From: Alentia gelatinosa
Taxonomy: Eukaryota; Annelida; Polychaeta; Phyllodocida; Polynoidae
NCBI GenBank assembly: GCA_950022655.1
Contig: OX465579.1
Span: forward strand, 40,031,950 to 40,095,949
Length of the DNA stretch: 64,000 nt
Direction of reading: 5' to 3'
The notes under the pieces were generated by a model. The model ran no database searches. It had not been told where the DNA came from and saw only the letters and a list, made by a program, of their open reading frames with translations. Both the position numbers and the translations under genes were made by a program. How positions within the stretch are numbered: the stretch's first letter is position 1; each line of letters starts with the position of its first letter. Below are positions 23,811-34,600 of the stretch, piece by piece.

Positions 23811-24996
23811 CGTGTAGGCCGTAGGCGCAGGTAAACAAACAAATAACTCTTGTACATTGTCGGCTGAAGTGAGGCGGGACGGGTGAAGAGTCGCCTCGCC
23901 TATCGACGAAAAACCTGGGGGGGGGGGTGGAGACTTGATCCGGGATCCGTGAAGCGCTTGTGGGACTTGCCGCGCTTAGATTCCTCTGTTTAACTCTACA
24001 TGCTACCTCCGAATGGCCGTTGGATGCCCCCGTATAGACCGAGCAGTAAGCGCAGATGTGGTTCATGCGAATGCCTCCTTCCACGTGCCCGGGGGGCTTA
24101 TCACACCCCCCCGGTTTGTTGAACGGCTGGCACGGCCTCGCTGTGTCGTCCCTAGCCTTTTTCCCCTTGACATTATCGACTGCATAAGCTATGCGGCCTG
24201 CATAGACCTGCGAGATTGCAACCCTGAGGAGCTGAATGCGAGTGTCCTCGAGCCAGCCTAAGCATAGGCGGCCCTCACTGACCATTGCAAATACGCGTTC
24301 TGACCACCTCCGGACCTGTGCAAAGTCGAACTCCCGGGCGTCCTCGAGGACCTCCTCCAGGTGTACCACCAGCGGTGCCACGTATTGGGGGGGGAAATCA
24401 TCGTCATTAATAATTCGTAACAATGCCCATGCATACTCCGCCAATGTGAGTTCGTTCAGGCCTGTCTTCACTCTCTCCGGGCCTCGATGCACATATAAAT
24501 GTGGGAAAAACTTATATTTACCGGCTTCTGTGACCCTCGAGGCCGTGGTCTCCAGAATCTTGCGAACTTGGTCCTCGACCTCGTCGTCGGGCCTACCCGG
24601 CCTAACGGTCATAGGTGGTACCAAGGCTGCGGCCCGCCTCTGCTCCAAGAGCGCGGCTTGGAGTGTGGTGCCCTGGGATGCCGGCCGTGCGAGCGCTGCC
24701 GCCGTGTTGTCGGGTGCCATGGGGCCCAGCGTAGCGGCTGACGTTCCCGCGTAGGATGCCAGGGCAGCCGGGACTCCTCCTTGCTGTGCGGGTGCCGAGG
24801 CCACCACCTTTTCGATGAAAGCATTTTCCATACCGTTATTGATGCCCTGGAGGACTCGAGGCTGGAGTGTCTCGGCCGTCGGCGCTTGCATCGAAGGAGG
24901 CGAATTGGCTGTATTTGCTGAGGTGCCTGGATCTTCCTGGTCTTCAACTACCTTCGTTTGATCCTTCGTCCTCCGCTTTGGAGTGTTTTTACCCAT
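23794..24996 (-). CDS. Gag-like ORF1 of Ngaro 1
   Basis: 400 codons, Ala/Pro-rich at the N-terminus. A conserved helical domain follows at about residues 140-260 (YKFFPHLYVHRG; FAQVRRWSERVFAMVSEGR). A zinc-finger-like cluster spans 289-333, with Cys289, Cys298, His304, His313, Cys315, Cys318, His328 and Cys333. The same spacing recurs in the second element (Cys124 to Cys167 of the 41210 ORF), supporting a nucleic-acid-binding capsid role. The ATG at 24996 is the first in frame after the B repeat and is preceded by no in-frame extension of interest. It ends in a 17-bp overlap with the RT ORF. Confidence 0.85.
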   Translation of the reverse strand: MGKNTPKRRTKDQTKVVEDQEDPGTSANTANSPPSMQAPTAETLQPRVLQGINNGMENAFIEKVVASAPAQQGGVPAALASYAGTSAATLGPMAPDNTAAALARPASQGTTLQAALLEQRRAAALVPPMTVRPGRPDDEVEDQVRKILETTASRVTEAGKYKFFPHLYVHRGPERVKTGLNELTLAEYAWALLRIINDDDFPPQYVAPLVVHLEEVLEDAREFDFAQVRRWSERVFAMVSEGRLCLGWLEDTRIQLLRVAISQVYAGRIAYAVDNVKGKKARDDTARPCQPFNKPGGCDKPPGHVEGGIRMNHICAYCSVYTGASNGHSEVACRVKQRNLSAASPTSASRIPDQVSTPPPRFFVDRRGDSSPVPPHFSRQCTRVICLFTCAYGLHVAYGR

Positions 24997-25031
24997 CTTT
25001 GCGAGTGATTTGAGCGAGGTCTTAAATTAGC

Positions 25032-25174
25032 TTCTGAAGCAAACGCTGTCTTGACGATTGCTGGAGGCGCCCTCTGTGGAGTACTGTGCGCATCTGCGAC
25101 GGGATCGCGTAAGCGCTAGGTGGCGCCACACATTCCTCCCGTATAATTACTGCCAATTTCCAATTAGCCTCAAT
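25032..25174 (-). repeat. Split direct repeat B, outer copy (Ngaro 1)
   Basis: Second copy of the 143-bp B repeat. It is the 5' end of the element on its coding strand and begins about 35 bp upstream of the gag-like start codon. Confidence 0.95.
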
Positions 25175-25199
25175 GATTAAATCTATGCAATGATGTTTT

Positions 25200-25870
25200 T
25201 CACATGGAAGACTTCATACACATATGCAGGCAAGGCCATCGCATAAGTGCATATATATCAGCTGAATATTGACTTGTTTTCATATGTGTACGCCTATATT
25301 TCACGCCTGTTTGCTCTTAACCCTGTAAGGGCGGATGATACCTCAAGGCATCACCCGGCAGGGGGCGGATGATGCCTTAAGGCATCATTTGCTGGATATT
25401 TATGAATTGCTTTTGAAAAGGAAATATCTTAACAATAAACTTGAAATTTGCACAGAATGTAGGTATAACATCATATTTTAGAATTCTAAATAATAGAAAT
25501 AGAAATATTAAGGATAACAAATTATATCAAGTGAAAAACCTTTGAATTCCGAGTTCAGAGGACAATGCGTCCGTCCCCTAAATGTGTACATAGTCACTTG
25601 TAGCTGTCCCCAAGTGTGTAGTTCTGCCATAGGCGGCCGTCCTTAAAGGGTTAAATACGGGCCCGTCTTGGCTGTATTTCACACCAGGCGTATACGAGAG
25701 GAAACATCCTCTCCGTGATATATATACGCCAGGTGTTTATGTGTAATAATAGAGAATACAAAAGGTTCGCCCCCGCCCGTTTGTGTTAGTAGAGTTATAG
25801 GTGGTCTCAGTGAGACACCCATGCTGCTGCTGCCCACACCCCCCCCCCCCTCCCCCGCCTCCGCACAGTA
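25200..25870. mobile_element. Family R element, copy 3 (incomplete)
   Basis: From about 25230 the blocks ccatcgcataagtgcatata, cagctg....gacttgttttcata and the atatatacgcc / ggcgtatac boxes follow the left half of copies 1 and 2, ending in a C-rich tract near 25835. The clear right half and terminal repeat are absent. A block with tandem gatgccttaaggcatca sequences (25330-25390) interrupts it. It begins right next to the Ngaro 1 right end. Confidence 0.55.
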
Positions 25871-26609
25871 TACAGGATATTCAAATACTGTGGAACGGGT
25901 TTATGTTGTTGGACCTGTGACGTGATCAATCTCTGAGTGTATCTTTAGTACTTATTTAGTGCTAACATGTGGCAAAGACTATGCCTGGAGGGAATGTGTC
26001 TGACACACAGGAAGTCAGACTCAACTTGCATCCTCTGTTCAATGCATGCTTACCGAATAGTGGCCAAACACTGGCTGTGGAGAGCGGAGAGTTAATTAAC
26101 ATATTTTCGTGCACACGCAGTGATTAGACTCCCTGGCCAGTCTTCACCTGATTCAAGCTTTGGGAGGCATCTTACAAACTCCTCGTAAAGCCTAGAAGTG
26201 CACAATGACCAAATATTGAGGTATCTAATGTAGTGCTTTAACCTGATTTTAACAATTTAGATGGCGTAAATATGCGATATTGCTCGATAACAACAAGTTC
26301 AATCGACGGGGTTGCAGCAGGCGATGCATAGACATACTGTCAGTCCGCTTATAACTTAGCAATGTGGGAGCACAAGTAAACTTGTTGTTGTTATCGATTG
26401 TTTTCACACATTTAAGCTATTTGAACTGTATAATATGAATGCCCCATGTTAGATATCTCGAATTCTAGTTCTTACGCATTTCTATTCATTATGGAGAATG
26501 TATAAAACATCTCCTAAGTCGCGAAGAGGTGGGGGCCTAAGTCATCAACGTCATCTTGCCATGGTTACCAACTTCTTGTCTACCCAGGAAACACAAGACG
26601 TGATTCTAC
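25871..26609. other. CIB intron, nothing recognised
   Basis: AT-rich sequence without motif, hairpin or ORF of note. Confidence 0.4.
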
Positions 26610-26987
26610 ATGTCACACAGGTACATTCCTTACGTATAAAAACGTAGAAATGCTAAGGTTTACTTGCGTCTGTAGAATGTTTCTTTAACATAATTGATAA
26701 TACCTTTATTTACGTAACCTTACGTTTATGTGCATGAATTCACATTTATGTGCATGAATTCACTAGATGACATGACAGTGTTTTTGCCAGTTTTTTGTAC
26801 TTCTTGAGGAGTGTATGGCCTATAAAATTTATCAAATTACCAAACCAGCAGTTTCAATCAATATTAATCTCATTCAGGCTATGATTGGCTGATCTTTTTT
26901 GTCACTGCAGTTATCCTAATTTTTGGTAAATTTGGCAGTTGGGTTAGACCACACCTTTCTGCAGGTGTGTGGTGTTGACATTAATGT

Positions 26988-27403
26988 AAGGGGCCCCTCC
27001 CACCTACTACGATTAAGTCTACGATTAACTCTATTTCCGTGTCGGCGACAAACTGAAAAAATTGTGGAGGTGTCGCCGATGAACTCGTCAATTAGTCAGG
27101 TTTTGTTGCCGATGAACTTGCTGCGCACCGACGCGCTACGACGCACTACAACAAAAAAACGTTAATCGTAGAGGCTCTACGATATTCAAACATGTGCGTC
27201 GTAGTGCGTCAGAAGGTTAATCGCAGAGCGCAGCGGTTTGTCGCCGCAAGGGGGCCCTCCCACCTACTACGACGCACTACGACGCACTACGATTAAGTCT
27301 GCGATGGCAGCGCTTGTCGGCGACGCCGTCGGCGACACGCGCTGCCGTCACAGACTTAATCGTAGTGCGTCGTAGTGCGTCGTAGTAGGTGGGAGGGCCC
27401 CCT
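26988..27403. mobile_element. Fold-back MITE cluster with GGCCC ends
   Basis: One end at 26988 (aggggcccctcccacctact) is matched by the inverted sequence cgtagtaggtgggagggccc ending at 27403. Inside, from 27249, a second complete copy of the left end starts the large palindrome 27249-27403. The interior is built from tacgacgcactacgacgc-type short repeats and gtcggcgac motifs. Best explained as tandem or nested copies of one MITE. Confidence 0.7.
27249..27403. repeat. 155-bp palindrome (about 77-bp arms)
   Basis: The arms run agggggccctcccacctact... inward to a gtcggcgacg centre, with only a few mismatches near the middle. The RNA from either strand would form a very long hairpin within the CIB intron. 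Confidence 0.9.
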
Positions 27404-28615
27404 ATGTCTAGTTTTTTCCAGCTGAGAACAAGTTAAAGGCAAGTGTTCGGGCCTATTACAAAGAAAAAGTATACAGAATTAACTATACCTGAGTATAGCT
27501 GAGTAAAATCCATGGTGACACCTTCATGCTAATCATACTAACTTCTCTCCTTTATAGAGAAATCCCCAAATAAGCATTCCCTTCCTATATAACTACCAGG
27601 GATATATATTCATATAATCATGTAGATTTCCGTTTCAAGAATACATAAGATAACCTACTATTTACATAAAATTACGTATTTCTCTGTTGATCTATGTACA
27701 TAGATGCATGTAGTTTAAAAACGTTTACGTTTCTGAACTTTGTGAATATCTACGTTAATTTATGTAAACCTACATAAATTTATGCAAACGTTCTAGTGAA
27801 CTTGTTGGATCATTTTGTATATTTATGCTATCTAAATTATATCATGCAAATGCACACATTAGATACCTTGATATCTAGTGGTTACACACTTGTTTGGGTC
27901 ATGGGGAGTTTATGAGATGATTCGGAAATCATGACGTGGTAGGGTCTGCCATTTTAAAATTTTCCACCCAGACGAGTGCTTCCATCTTCTCAGCCAATCA
28001 GAAAGCGTCATTTCTTTATGTCTGATGAGTGTTGGCATAACCATAGCACAACTATAACCATAGCAAAGTGCTCATCATGCGTTCCATATGAGAACACTAA
28101 GTGTTCCGTACGTGAAAATACGGACCACTGTTCCGTACGGCCGACTTACGCTATACATCAAAACGGTACGTATAATCGATAAATACAGCATAGGTACAGA
28201 GTAAAGAACGTTTATGATACTCTTTTAGGTAGTTTGTTATAGCCACACTGTGTCTTATCACATTGCAAGCTCTCTGTAACAGTCGTGTCGTGGTGACCTC
28301 GTCGAGAAATTAATATTCTGGCTTTGCACATTCATTATGTCTACATAAAGATACGAGGAATATAAATTGCAACTTGCAAAAAGAGGGAAATATCTCGATG
28401 TATCCTCACATAATTCTGAGGTGAATGAGTTTACTTAAGTGGGTATAAGTGGTAGATTGCTATGTGAAAACAGACGAGCTTTATCCAATAAAATACTTAA
28501 AAGAGGCAACAGCATAAAGGCAATCATTTGCTGTCGGGAAATTGTTTTAGACCAGGTGGGTTCACTGCAGGCTCACCACGTGAAGCCCATTTGGAAAAGA
28601 AGAAAGATGGCTTAC

Positions 28616-28725
28616 ATTATCAATCAGTCTGCCCATGTCCTCCTCATCCAGCTGGTTTTGGCCGAGCAGATGCTTTATCACGTGTTCAAGATCCTCTGCG
28701 GAGATTTGGCCGTCGCCGTCAAAGT
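28616..28725 (-). CDS. CIB1-like: CIB exon, EF-hand 3
   Basis: A 110-nt exon between an acceptor (tccactacag) and a donor (gtaagc). With the G carried from the previous exon it reads D-FDGDGQISAEDLEHVIKHL and ends MGRLIDN. The loop D-F-D-G-D-G-Q-I-S-A-E-D has Asp rather than Glu at position 12. CIB1 shows the same peculiarity in its EF3, where it favours Mg2+ as well as Ca2+. The exon ends exactly where the CIB1 exon does, after LIDN. An overlapping plus-strand ORF (28439-28852) is its antisense shadow. Confidence 0.92.
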
Positions 28726-28774
28726 CTGTAGTGGAAGTAATGTTAATGTTATTGTAATCAGTATGTGTCTGAAC

Positions 28775-29078
28775 GGGTTTATACATTTATCTCACCCCAG
28801 ATATTTTTTCTCCATAGACTTAATATTGGAACTCGTATCTAACACCCATTAGATATTTAGGAAATATATCCAATGGGGGATAATGTCACACATGTTAGCC
28901 CATTAGTCAATATTAAGGGTGAGATAAATTCAGAAACCCATTTAAGTTAAGGGTCAGAGCTCGATCCCATCTCATTTGAATCACATAGCAATTCACGCGG
29001 CTTCGCCTTGTGAATTACTACGTGATTCAAACTCGATGGGATACGAGCTCATACCCTAAACTTTCATGGGTTTCCTCT
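28775..29078. mobile_element. Nested inverted-repeat MITEs in CIB intron
   Basis: Two overlapping hairpins. The outer one pairs gggtttatacatttatctca near 28778 with the region ending at 28932 (gggtgagataaattcagaaa). The second (about 28930-29078) has arms of about 65 bp, gaaacccat...gagctcgatcccatc...caattcac and its complement, around a gcggcttcgcc loop. Together they fill much of the 820-bp intron between the EF3 and EF2 exons. Non-coding. Confidence 0.7.
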
Positions 29079-29545
29079 ATAATATACGCAAACAGTTGGC
29101 TGCATCAGCAAGCCCATGAGTAAGATTGGTGGTGTCTGATTTATCGCTGCAGGACAGCATTGTGTACAGTATGTTAAGATAAAGCATAAAATGTGATACA
29201 GCTGTGTCAAAAACTTTACATACTACACAGTAGATTTTCAAATATGTCTACTTCAATCACAGCTTCAAAATACAGTATTGTTTTAATCTATGGAGAAAGG
29301 ATATTCGAGCATGGCAACGGTTCTATGATCATACCAGCTACAACATACCTGGCAAAGGGCATAGTCAGTGCTATATGTTTTGTGATTCTAAGACACGTAT
29401 TCATCAGTTAGGTACAAATTGTGGACTTCGTATACATTCAGGACATATAGGTTGCAGTATTCAATTATAACACAAATGATATATTTCTAGTTTCTCATAA
29501 ATACGTTGTCTTTCAACATCTCCTGTTGCATGATAGATGACTCAC

Positions 29546-29693
29546 CATAAATTTGAAAGGCCTTTTCAGTTTTCAGGCCAGATGGAGCTGAGTCGCTGAA
29601 AGTGGAGACCATTTCGAGGAAGTCATCAAAGGTCATATCTCCGCTGCCATCGGCAGAGAATACTGTAACTACCCTGTCCTTAAACGGATTATA
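29546..29693 (-). CDS. CIB1-like: CIB exon, EF-hand 2 (degenerate)
   Basis: A 148-nt exon between the acceptor tatttgcag and the donor gtgagt. It reads YNPFKDRVVTVFSADGSG, then DMTFDDFLEMVSTFSDSAP and KTEKAFQIY. NPFK-R and TF-DFL-M-S-FS are the family signature. The EF2 loop (S-A-D-G-S-G-D-M-T-F-D-D) lacks Asp at position 1 and, as in CIB proteins generally, probably does not bind Ca2+. It ends one base into the Asp codon that opens EF3. Confidence 0.92.
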
Positions 29694-29870
29694 CTGCAAA
29701 TAGAACAAATGAATGAGTTGTATATAGCATGCTCATGGTATATGGAACCCAAGGGAATGTGCAGTGAATGTCACACGTAGTAAACAAGGATCATACCAAT
29801 CTGTTAAAAAGGATTCAGGACAAATAAGTTCACCAAACTTTTGGCATTTTAGGAACGTATTAGTACAAAC

Positions 29871-29970
29871 CTGAAGTTCAGGGAACATCATAATATTTTC
29901 CTTGGAAATTCTGGTTGACTTATCAATTGCATTGTTTTCCGGCTCCAATTCGCAAAATCGTTTGAAGGCA
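29871..29970 (-). CDS. CIB1-like: CIB exon with the RFCELEP helix
   Basis: A 100-nt exon after the acceptor ctctgtttcag, ending at FPELQ before gtttgt. It reads AFKRFCELEPENNAIDKS, then TRISKENIMMFPELQ, parallel to the first pseudo-EF-hand of CIB1 (RRFCELLP ... LPEL). It needs two bases from an upstream exon, which exon 1 cannot supply, so a microexon encoding the family's DCTFF.K.EI. segment must lie between 29972 and 46225. I did not find it. The start is set by the acceptor; nothing here suggests a local start codon. Confidence 0.92.
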
Positions 29971-31385
29971 CTGAAACAGAGGGTGGACATTAGTATTTCA
30001 ATCCGTTGTTGAAATAAAAGTCCATCAACTTATATACTCTGAGGTACTATGATGTCTCCATACTTGTAAGGCATCTCGGTTAATCAGAATGTGGTTCGTT
30101 ATTTCTACATTTCGTGGATTCTTTTAGAGGGAAGCAATTACATCACTATGTATATGATATAGAAACATGTTTATTTACATAAAGACCATGCATAGTCCTC
30201 GGTAATTTTCAACCGTATGCTTAACAAGCATTCAATATGTTAATATCTATAGCGTTATACAGTTGAAAGCCAATATTATCTCTGTCATTGTAACTTCAGA
30301 TTATTTTTTCCAAAAGGCTTAGCCTGAAACTTATAGGGTTCCAAAAGTAACAAATTTTAATTTTTCAATGGCACATGTAAAGAAATATGTCATGTGTTGA
30401 TGGTATTTAGAAAATTCCCATAATGTCAAGTCATGGGACAACTGAAGGTTCTTGTGCATTTAACATAGTACAGGGAACATCCAGGTTCATTTCAGATGTT
30501 TTAAAAGTAGTACTTCTTCATCGTGTGTTCTTCCTTCCTGAGATACATTGTACTCTATTCTATGACAGGCAGGCAGCACAAGGTAGCTATCATGCCCTGC
30601 CTGTTCCTCTCCCGTGGCCGGCTGGTATCAGCCTCTCTACTGGAGAAAGGATGTGGCTCTCTTTATCGAAGGCACATTCCACAATCTCCGGTCGTGGTCA
30701 CACTCTCCAAACATTGTACATATATACGTTAATTGCGCACTGTGTTACATACAGTATATATTATACCTAGTATCAATAATATCAGACCAAGTTCCCATAT
30801 GAATAGGTGATTATCAACCTTATGGACAGGCAATGACAGTTGTCACGATTGCAAAATATACGTTTATGATAGATTATGGCGGTAAATGTGAAAGGAATAT
30901 TTAAGGTCTAAAGTGGGGATTTATCCTTAATCGCACGTTAAATGCTCTCAACTATTATAGGAATCAATATTAAAAAAGGATATTTTGTTCATATAGCATA
31001 TCTCAACTTGCTAAACCTAATGGTACCCAGGTGTGATGTACGTACGCGAAATGTAATGGCGGGTGATGGAAGATATTGCTGAAAAGACCTCCTCAATCGG
31101 AAATTAAAACAGTATTAAAGGCTGGAACGAAATCGTTTTCATTCGGCAAATGGGAAAAAACACCAGACACCGAAAAGGAATGACACTAACCTGTAATGAA
31201 TTAAAGGGGATATATTTTATATCTTGGATTCATGTTTTATGAAATATACTTTGACTTACATTCCTACCGATGCCTATTCCGTACTGTACACCTAACACGC
31301 CCTGTTTCTGTTTATGTCTTTAAGAACAATAAATATAAACCTGTTTGACAGTCGACCGGCTAGATGCCGTCTTCGTGGAACACAC
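29971..31385. other. CIB intron, no gene recognised
   Basis: AT-rich. The 115-codon plus-strand ORF at 30423-30770 has no known motif and a composition like the surrounding intron. Confidence 0.45.
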
Positions 31386-31641
31386 TTGTGCATTCCATAT
31401 TTTGTAAAGCAAGGAAATTAAAAGCATCAGAAAAGAAATATATTCTGGATCTAAAGGCAGTATAGTCATAACAGTATCTGTCATCTAACACCAGACACAA
31501 TTTGTTCATTCTGTTGTGCATTCCATATTTTGTAAAGCAAGGAAATTAAAAGCATCAGAAAAGAAATATATTCTGGATCTAAAGGCAGTATAGTCATAAA
31601 AGTATCTGTCATCTAACACCAGACACAATTCGTTCATTCTC
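31386..31641. repeat. Tandem duplication, 128-bp unit, two copies
   Basis: The unit beginning ttgtgcattccatattttgt is repeated from 31514 with only a few substitutions (tcataacag/tcataaaag, tttgttc/ttcgttc). A recent local duplication within the intron. Confidence 0.92.
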
Positions 31642-34600
31642 TTGTACACCACATCCCCTGTGTGAGAATTCCGTTCTAGTCTTGTATTTCATGGGAATAA
31701 TTAATGAAGTTTAACGTTACACAAATACGGCAGCCACTAATCTCTAACCATTCTGATCGGCATGGAGATCCTGTTATGGCAAAGAGCTATGGGACACACT
31801 GAATCGATAAAACCTGATTTATTTAGTACATCTGGTAAAATGACACTAATGCAACGCATGAGATCTGTTTACATTTGGCGCAGTTGAAATAAGTAAACAC
31901 AATCAACGTCCTTGGTGTAAATGGAGGTAAAATATAAATAATTAGAAAGGTTAGGCAATAGAATCCATAAAGGCAGATAAGATCGGTATTTGAAATTATA
32001 CGGAGACAAATGTCCCCTGCTGATGGCTATCCTATTGGCGTCTGACCTTTGTATTCGCGTGACCTCTGACCTTGTCGGAAGTCACGAAAATACAGGCTGG
32101 GGCGGGCGGTGAAAATGTCTTGTCTGCGGCACGCCGTTGCTGTGAGGGCTTGGATTTTGATATCTGGTCGTCCGGAGTAATCCAAACAGCCTCCAAATGA
32201 CGCCCGGAGAGTGTTGCTCCACGTTTTGCGGATTGCTGAATAGCGAACCGCGGTCGAAACCGTGTCTACAGATTCTTTGCGGATTGTATTCTAACTATAT
32301 CGCCATCAATATTCAATTAAAATTCTAATGAAACTTTCACATATGGCACTGAAAATGTGGTGTTGTAAACAGTAGCGATACACAGTGAAAATAACGATAC
32401 CACACGACACGATATCATATTACTAGAGCAACGCCTTTCCCACATTTCTACATATAGCAGGTGTTTTTATAAGTAAGAACTATATTGGCTGAGCGATTAC
32501 GATTAGGACTAATGTCAGGCGATAGTGACCATGATCGGAATGTCAGTCAGTTTTTTAAATGTGGTTCTCGGAATTCCATGATATTATTCTTATTTTTTAC
32601 TTTTTTCCTATCATGATGGACGACACGTTTTGTTACGAAGGATCGAAAACGAACATAGCAACGGGCCTAAAATGAGGTACAACTTGTGACCTTTCATATA
32701 ACTCAAAATGAAGATATTTCTCTGATTGTCTTGTAAGACTATCCTCCAAATAAACGGATCACTTTAAGTAACGAGAATACAACAAAGAAAACAATAAGAT
32801 CAATCTTTTTTCGTTCTTAGTTTTCAAAACACCTCCCTAGGTCACCCTAGATGCTGTGGTCGCATTTTCAATTGCCGTTAACTCCTTAAGGCAGCAAGCT
32901 TCTTATCGGTGAGACTGGTGATATAACTCTTCGTTCCCATCGCAATACCACGAAATCTCACTGTCTATCCTCCTACCATGTGCTATCGCACATTTGTAGT
33001 CAACAGGTCGTCCAGATATATATACGTATACACCTATACGCGGAAATCCTCGGTTCTCTTGGTCTTCACGGGTATGGTTAGCATATCAGTATTGCATCAC
33101 TCAATCTGATTTTGAAACACCAGCCTCCTGTCTTCAATGACGGTCAGACTTTCCTCCTCAAAGTCCCACCCGAACCCAGTAAATGGCAAATGAAACTTTG
33201 GCAAGATACTGACCTATTAGCCACGTACAAGGAGGTGTTTTCTTTTAAATAAAGACGATACTGGCTGAACATTTATGGTGAGGAGGCAGTATATGAGGGC
33301 CCCCGTAGCATAGAGCGCATTTGCCAGAGCTTGCAGGTAGAAATAAGGCTCCAGGAATGAAGAATGTGGGTCTGTTCATCTGTGGGAATCCAGATCAAAG
33401 GTGACCAGTGCGAACCCGTCTTTTTGGAGCGTGTCATTGGCTGCAGTAGGCCTGGAACCGGTGGCTGTTACAAAGGTAAAAATGCGACACAGAAGGTTGA
33501 ACTCTCGTTGTCTAGGCATTTGTAGCTTTGGCTTTATCAGGGCTTCACTCTGCTGTCCCACTCTCTGCAGCAGGAATGTTCGACCTGGCCAAAGAGGTGT
33601 TTTGAGACATGGAAATTAAGAATGTTATGAATGGTTCATCAATTGGTTCAGGAGGTGACAGCAAAACATTTCTCCAAAACCTGAGGGGAACCTTAGTGTG
33701 TTGAATAACGTCAAATATAATGCGGATTATACAGTCAACAAACCTCTGGTTCTGTCAAGGTCAGGGGTAGAGAAATGTACACTAGCACATTTCGTCCTTC
33801 CTATTGCTTGTTCTGATAGTGCCGTGATCACAGAAGCCAATGAAATGGTTAGTAAATACATCGAGGAAAGAGGAAGTATAAAGGAGAAACCAACGGGTTT
33901 CGGTCAGAATTGTGGTTTTCCACAGAGTTGGAACGTAGAACTATATGAATGGGATGACAGCCGAATGAATAATGAGCAGCATTCAATCTCAATGGAGGTC
34001 AACGACCCGGAGCAAAATGAGTTGCTTTCTGTATTTATCTGACCCCTGTTAACATGAAATGAACGATATGTGAATGATATGTTTGATATCATCGCCCATT
34101 GACTATTAATATTAATACTTAAGGGACCATCGAGAACGCGTTTATCACGTTAAACCTATGGGACAAAACTACCAGGGGTTAGATAATAAGACCTAATTAC
34201 CTCCGATCACTATGATTTCGTCGTCCTTCTTGAAGGACCTGACACATTGTGGGATAGTGTAGTGTAAATGTAAAGGACTTTTTAACTATGGCGTCATAGG
34301 CTTGATGGAAAAGACCAGTTTGTAATTCGGATTCATGCATCTTGTCGGTCATCACCATTGATGTCAAGTGAACCTGCTTCTAGGAATGCTGAAGGAGTCT
34401 GGTCACACTATAAGGTGTCTTTGTGGCGCTTTAGGTGAAAGCTCAGTATGAGTCACGTTCCGTGTGTTATAGGACGAGACACAGATTCAGGGCTAAACCA
34501 ACGAGTATCTATACTCGTTGGTTATACTCACATCAATGTGAAGAACAAGAGGGAAGAATTTCGGTGAATGGGGAGGTGGGAGTTGTCGTTGGGTAATGGT

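Larger units (their letters stand above)
20383..25171 (-). mobile_element. Ngaro-like tyrosine-recombinase retrotransposon 1
   Basis: A 4.8-kb element with the split direct repeat structure that defines Ngaro/PAT-type DIRS-order elements. On its coding strand the order is repeat (25174-25032), gag-like ORF, RT/RNase H, recombinase, repeat (20957-20763), repeat (20762-20620), repeat (20577-20383). The outermost left and right repeats are each duplicated internally and the internal copies abut. The trinucleotide AAT lies at both ends and at the internal junction. Repeat copies differ at only a few positions, so the insertion is young, yet the recombinase and RNase H carry coding lesions. It lies in a CIB intron in the same orientation as CIB. 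Confidence 0.92.
26610..27830. mobile_element. Family F element, copy 2
   Basis: The left end matches 16.6 kb directly and the reverse complement of 17.7-17.95 kb. The right end (tttacataaaattacgtatt ... aaacgttctag) mirrors the left in composition and partly in sequence. A palindromic GGCCC-ended MITE (26988-27403) appears to have inserted into its middle. No coding capacity. Confidence 0.5.

Noticed and set aside
20974..24754. Many plus-strand ORFs of 60-172 codons over Ngaro 1
   Set aside because: They are antisense shadows of the GC-rich gag, RT and recombinase frames and carry no motifs of their own.
20383..25171. Reading the terminal repeats of Ngaro 1 as LTRs
   Set aside because: The two ends are different sequences, each duplicated internally. 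A recombinase with Tyr nucleophile replaces the DDE integrase, so this is a split-repeat element.
28439..28852. 137-codon plus-strand ORF
   Set aside because: Lies opposite the CIB EF3 exon, which has a strong family match and splice signals.
33698..34042. 114-codon plus-strand ORF
   Set aside because: No domain or exon support; composition like the intron around it.
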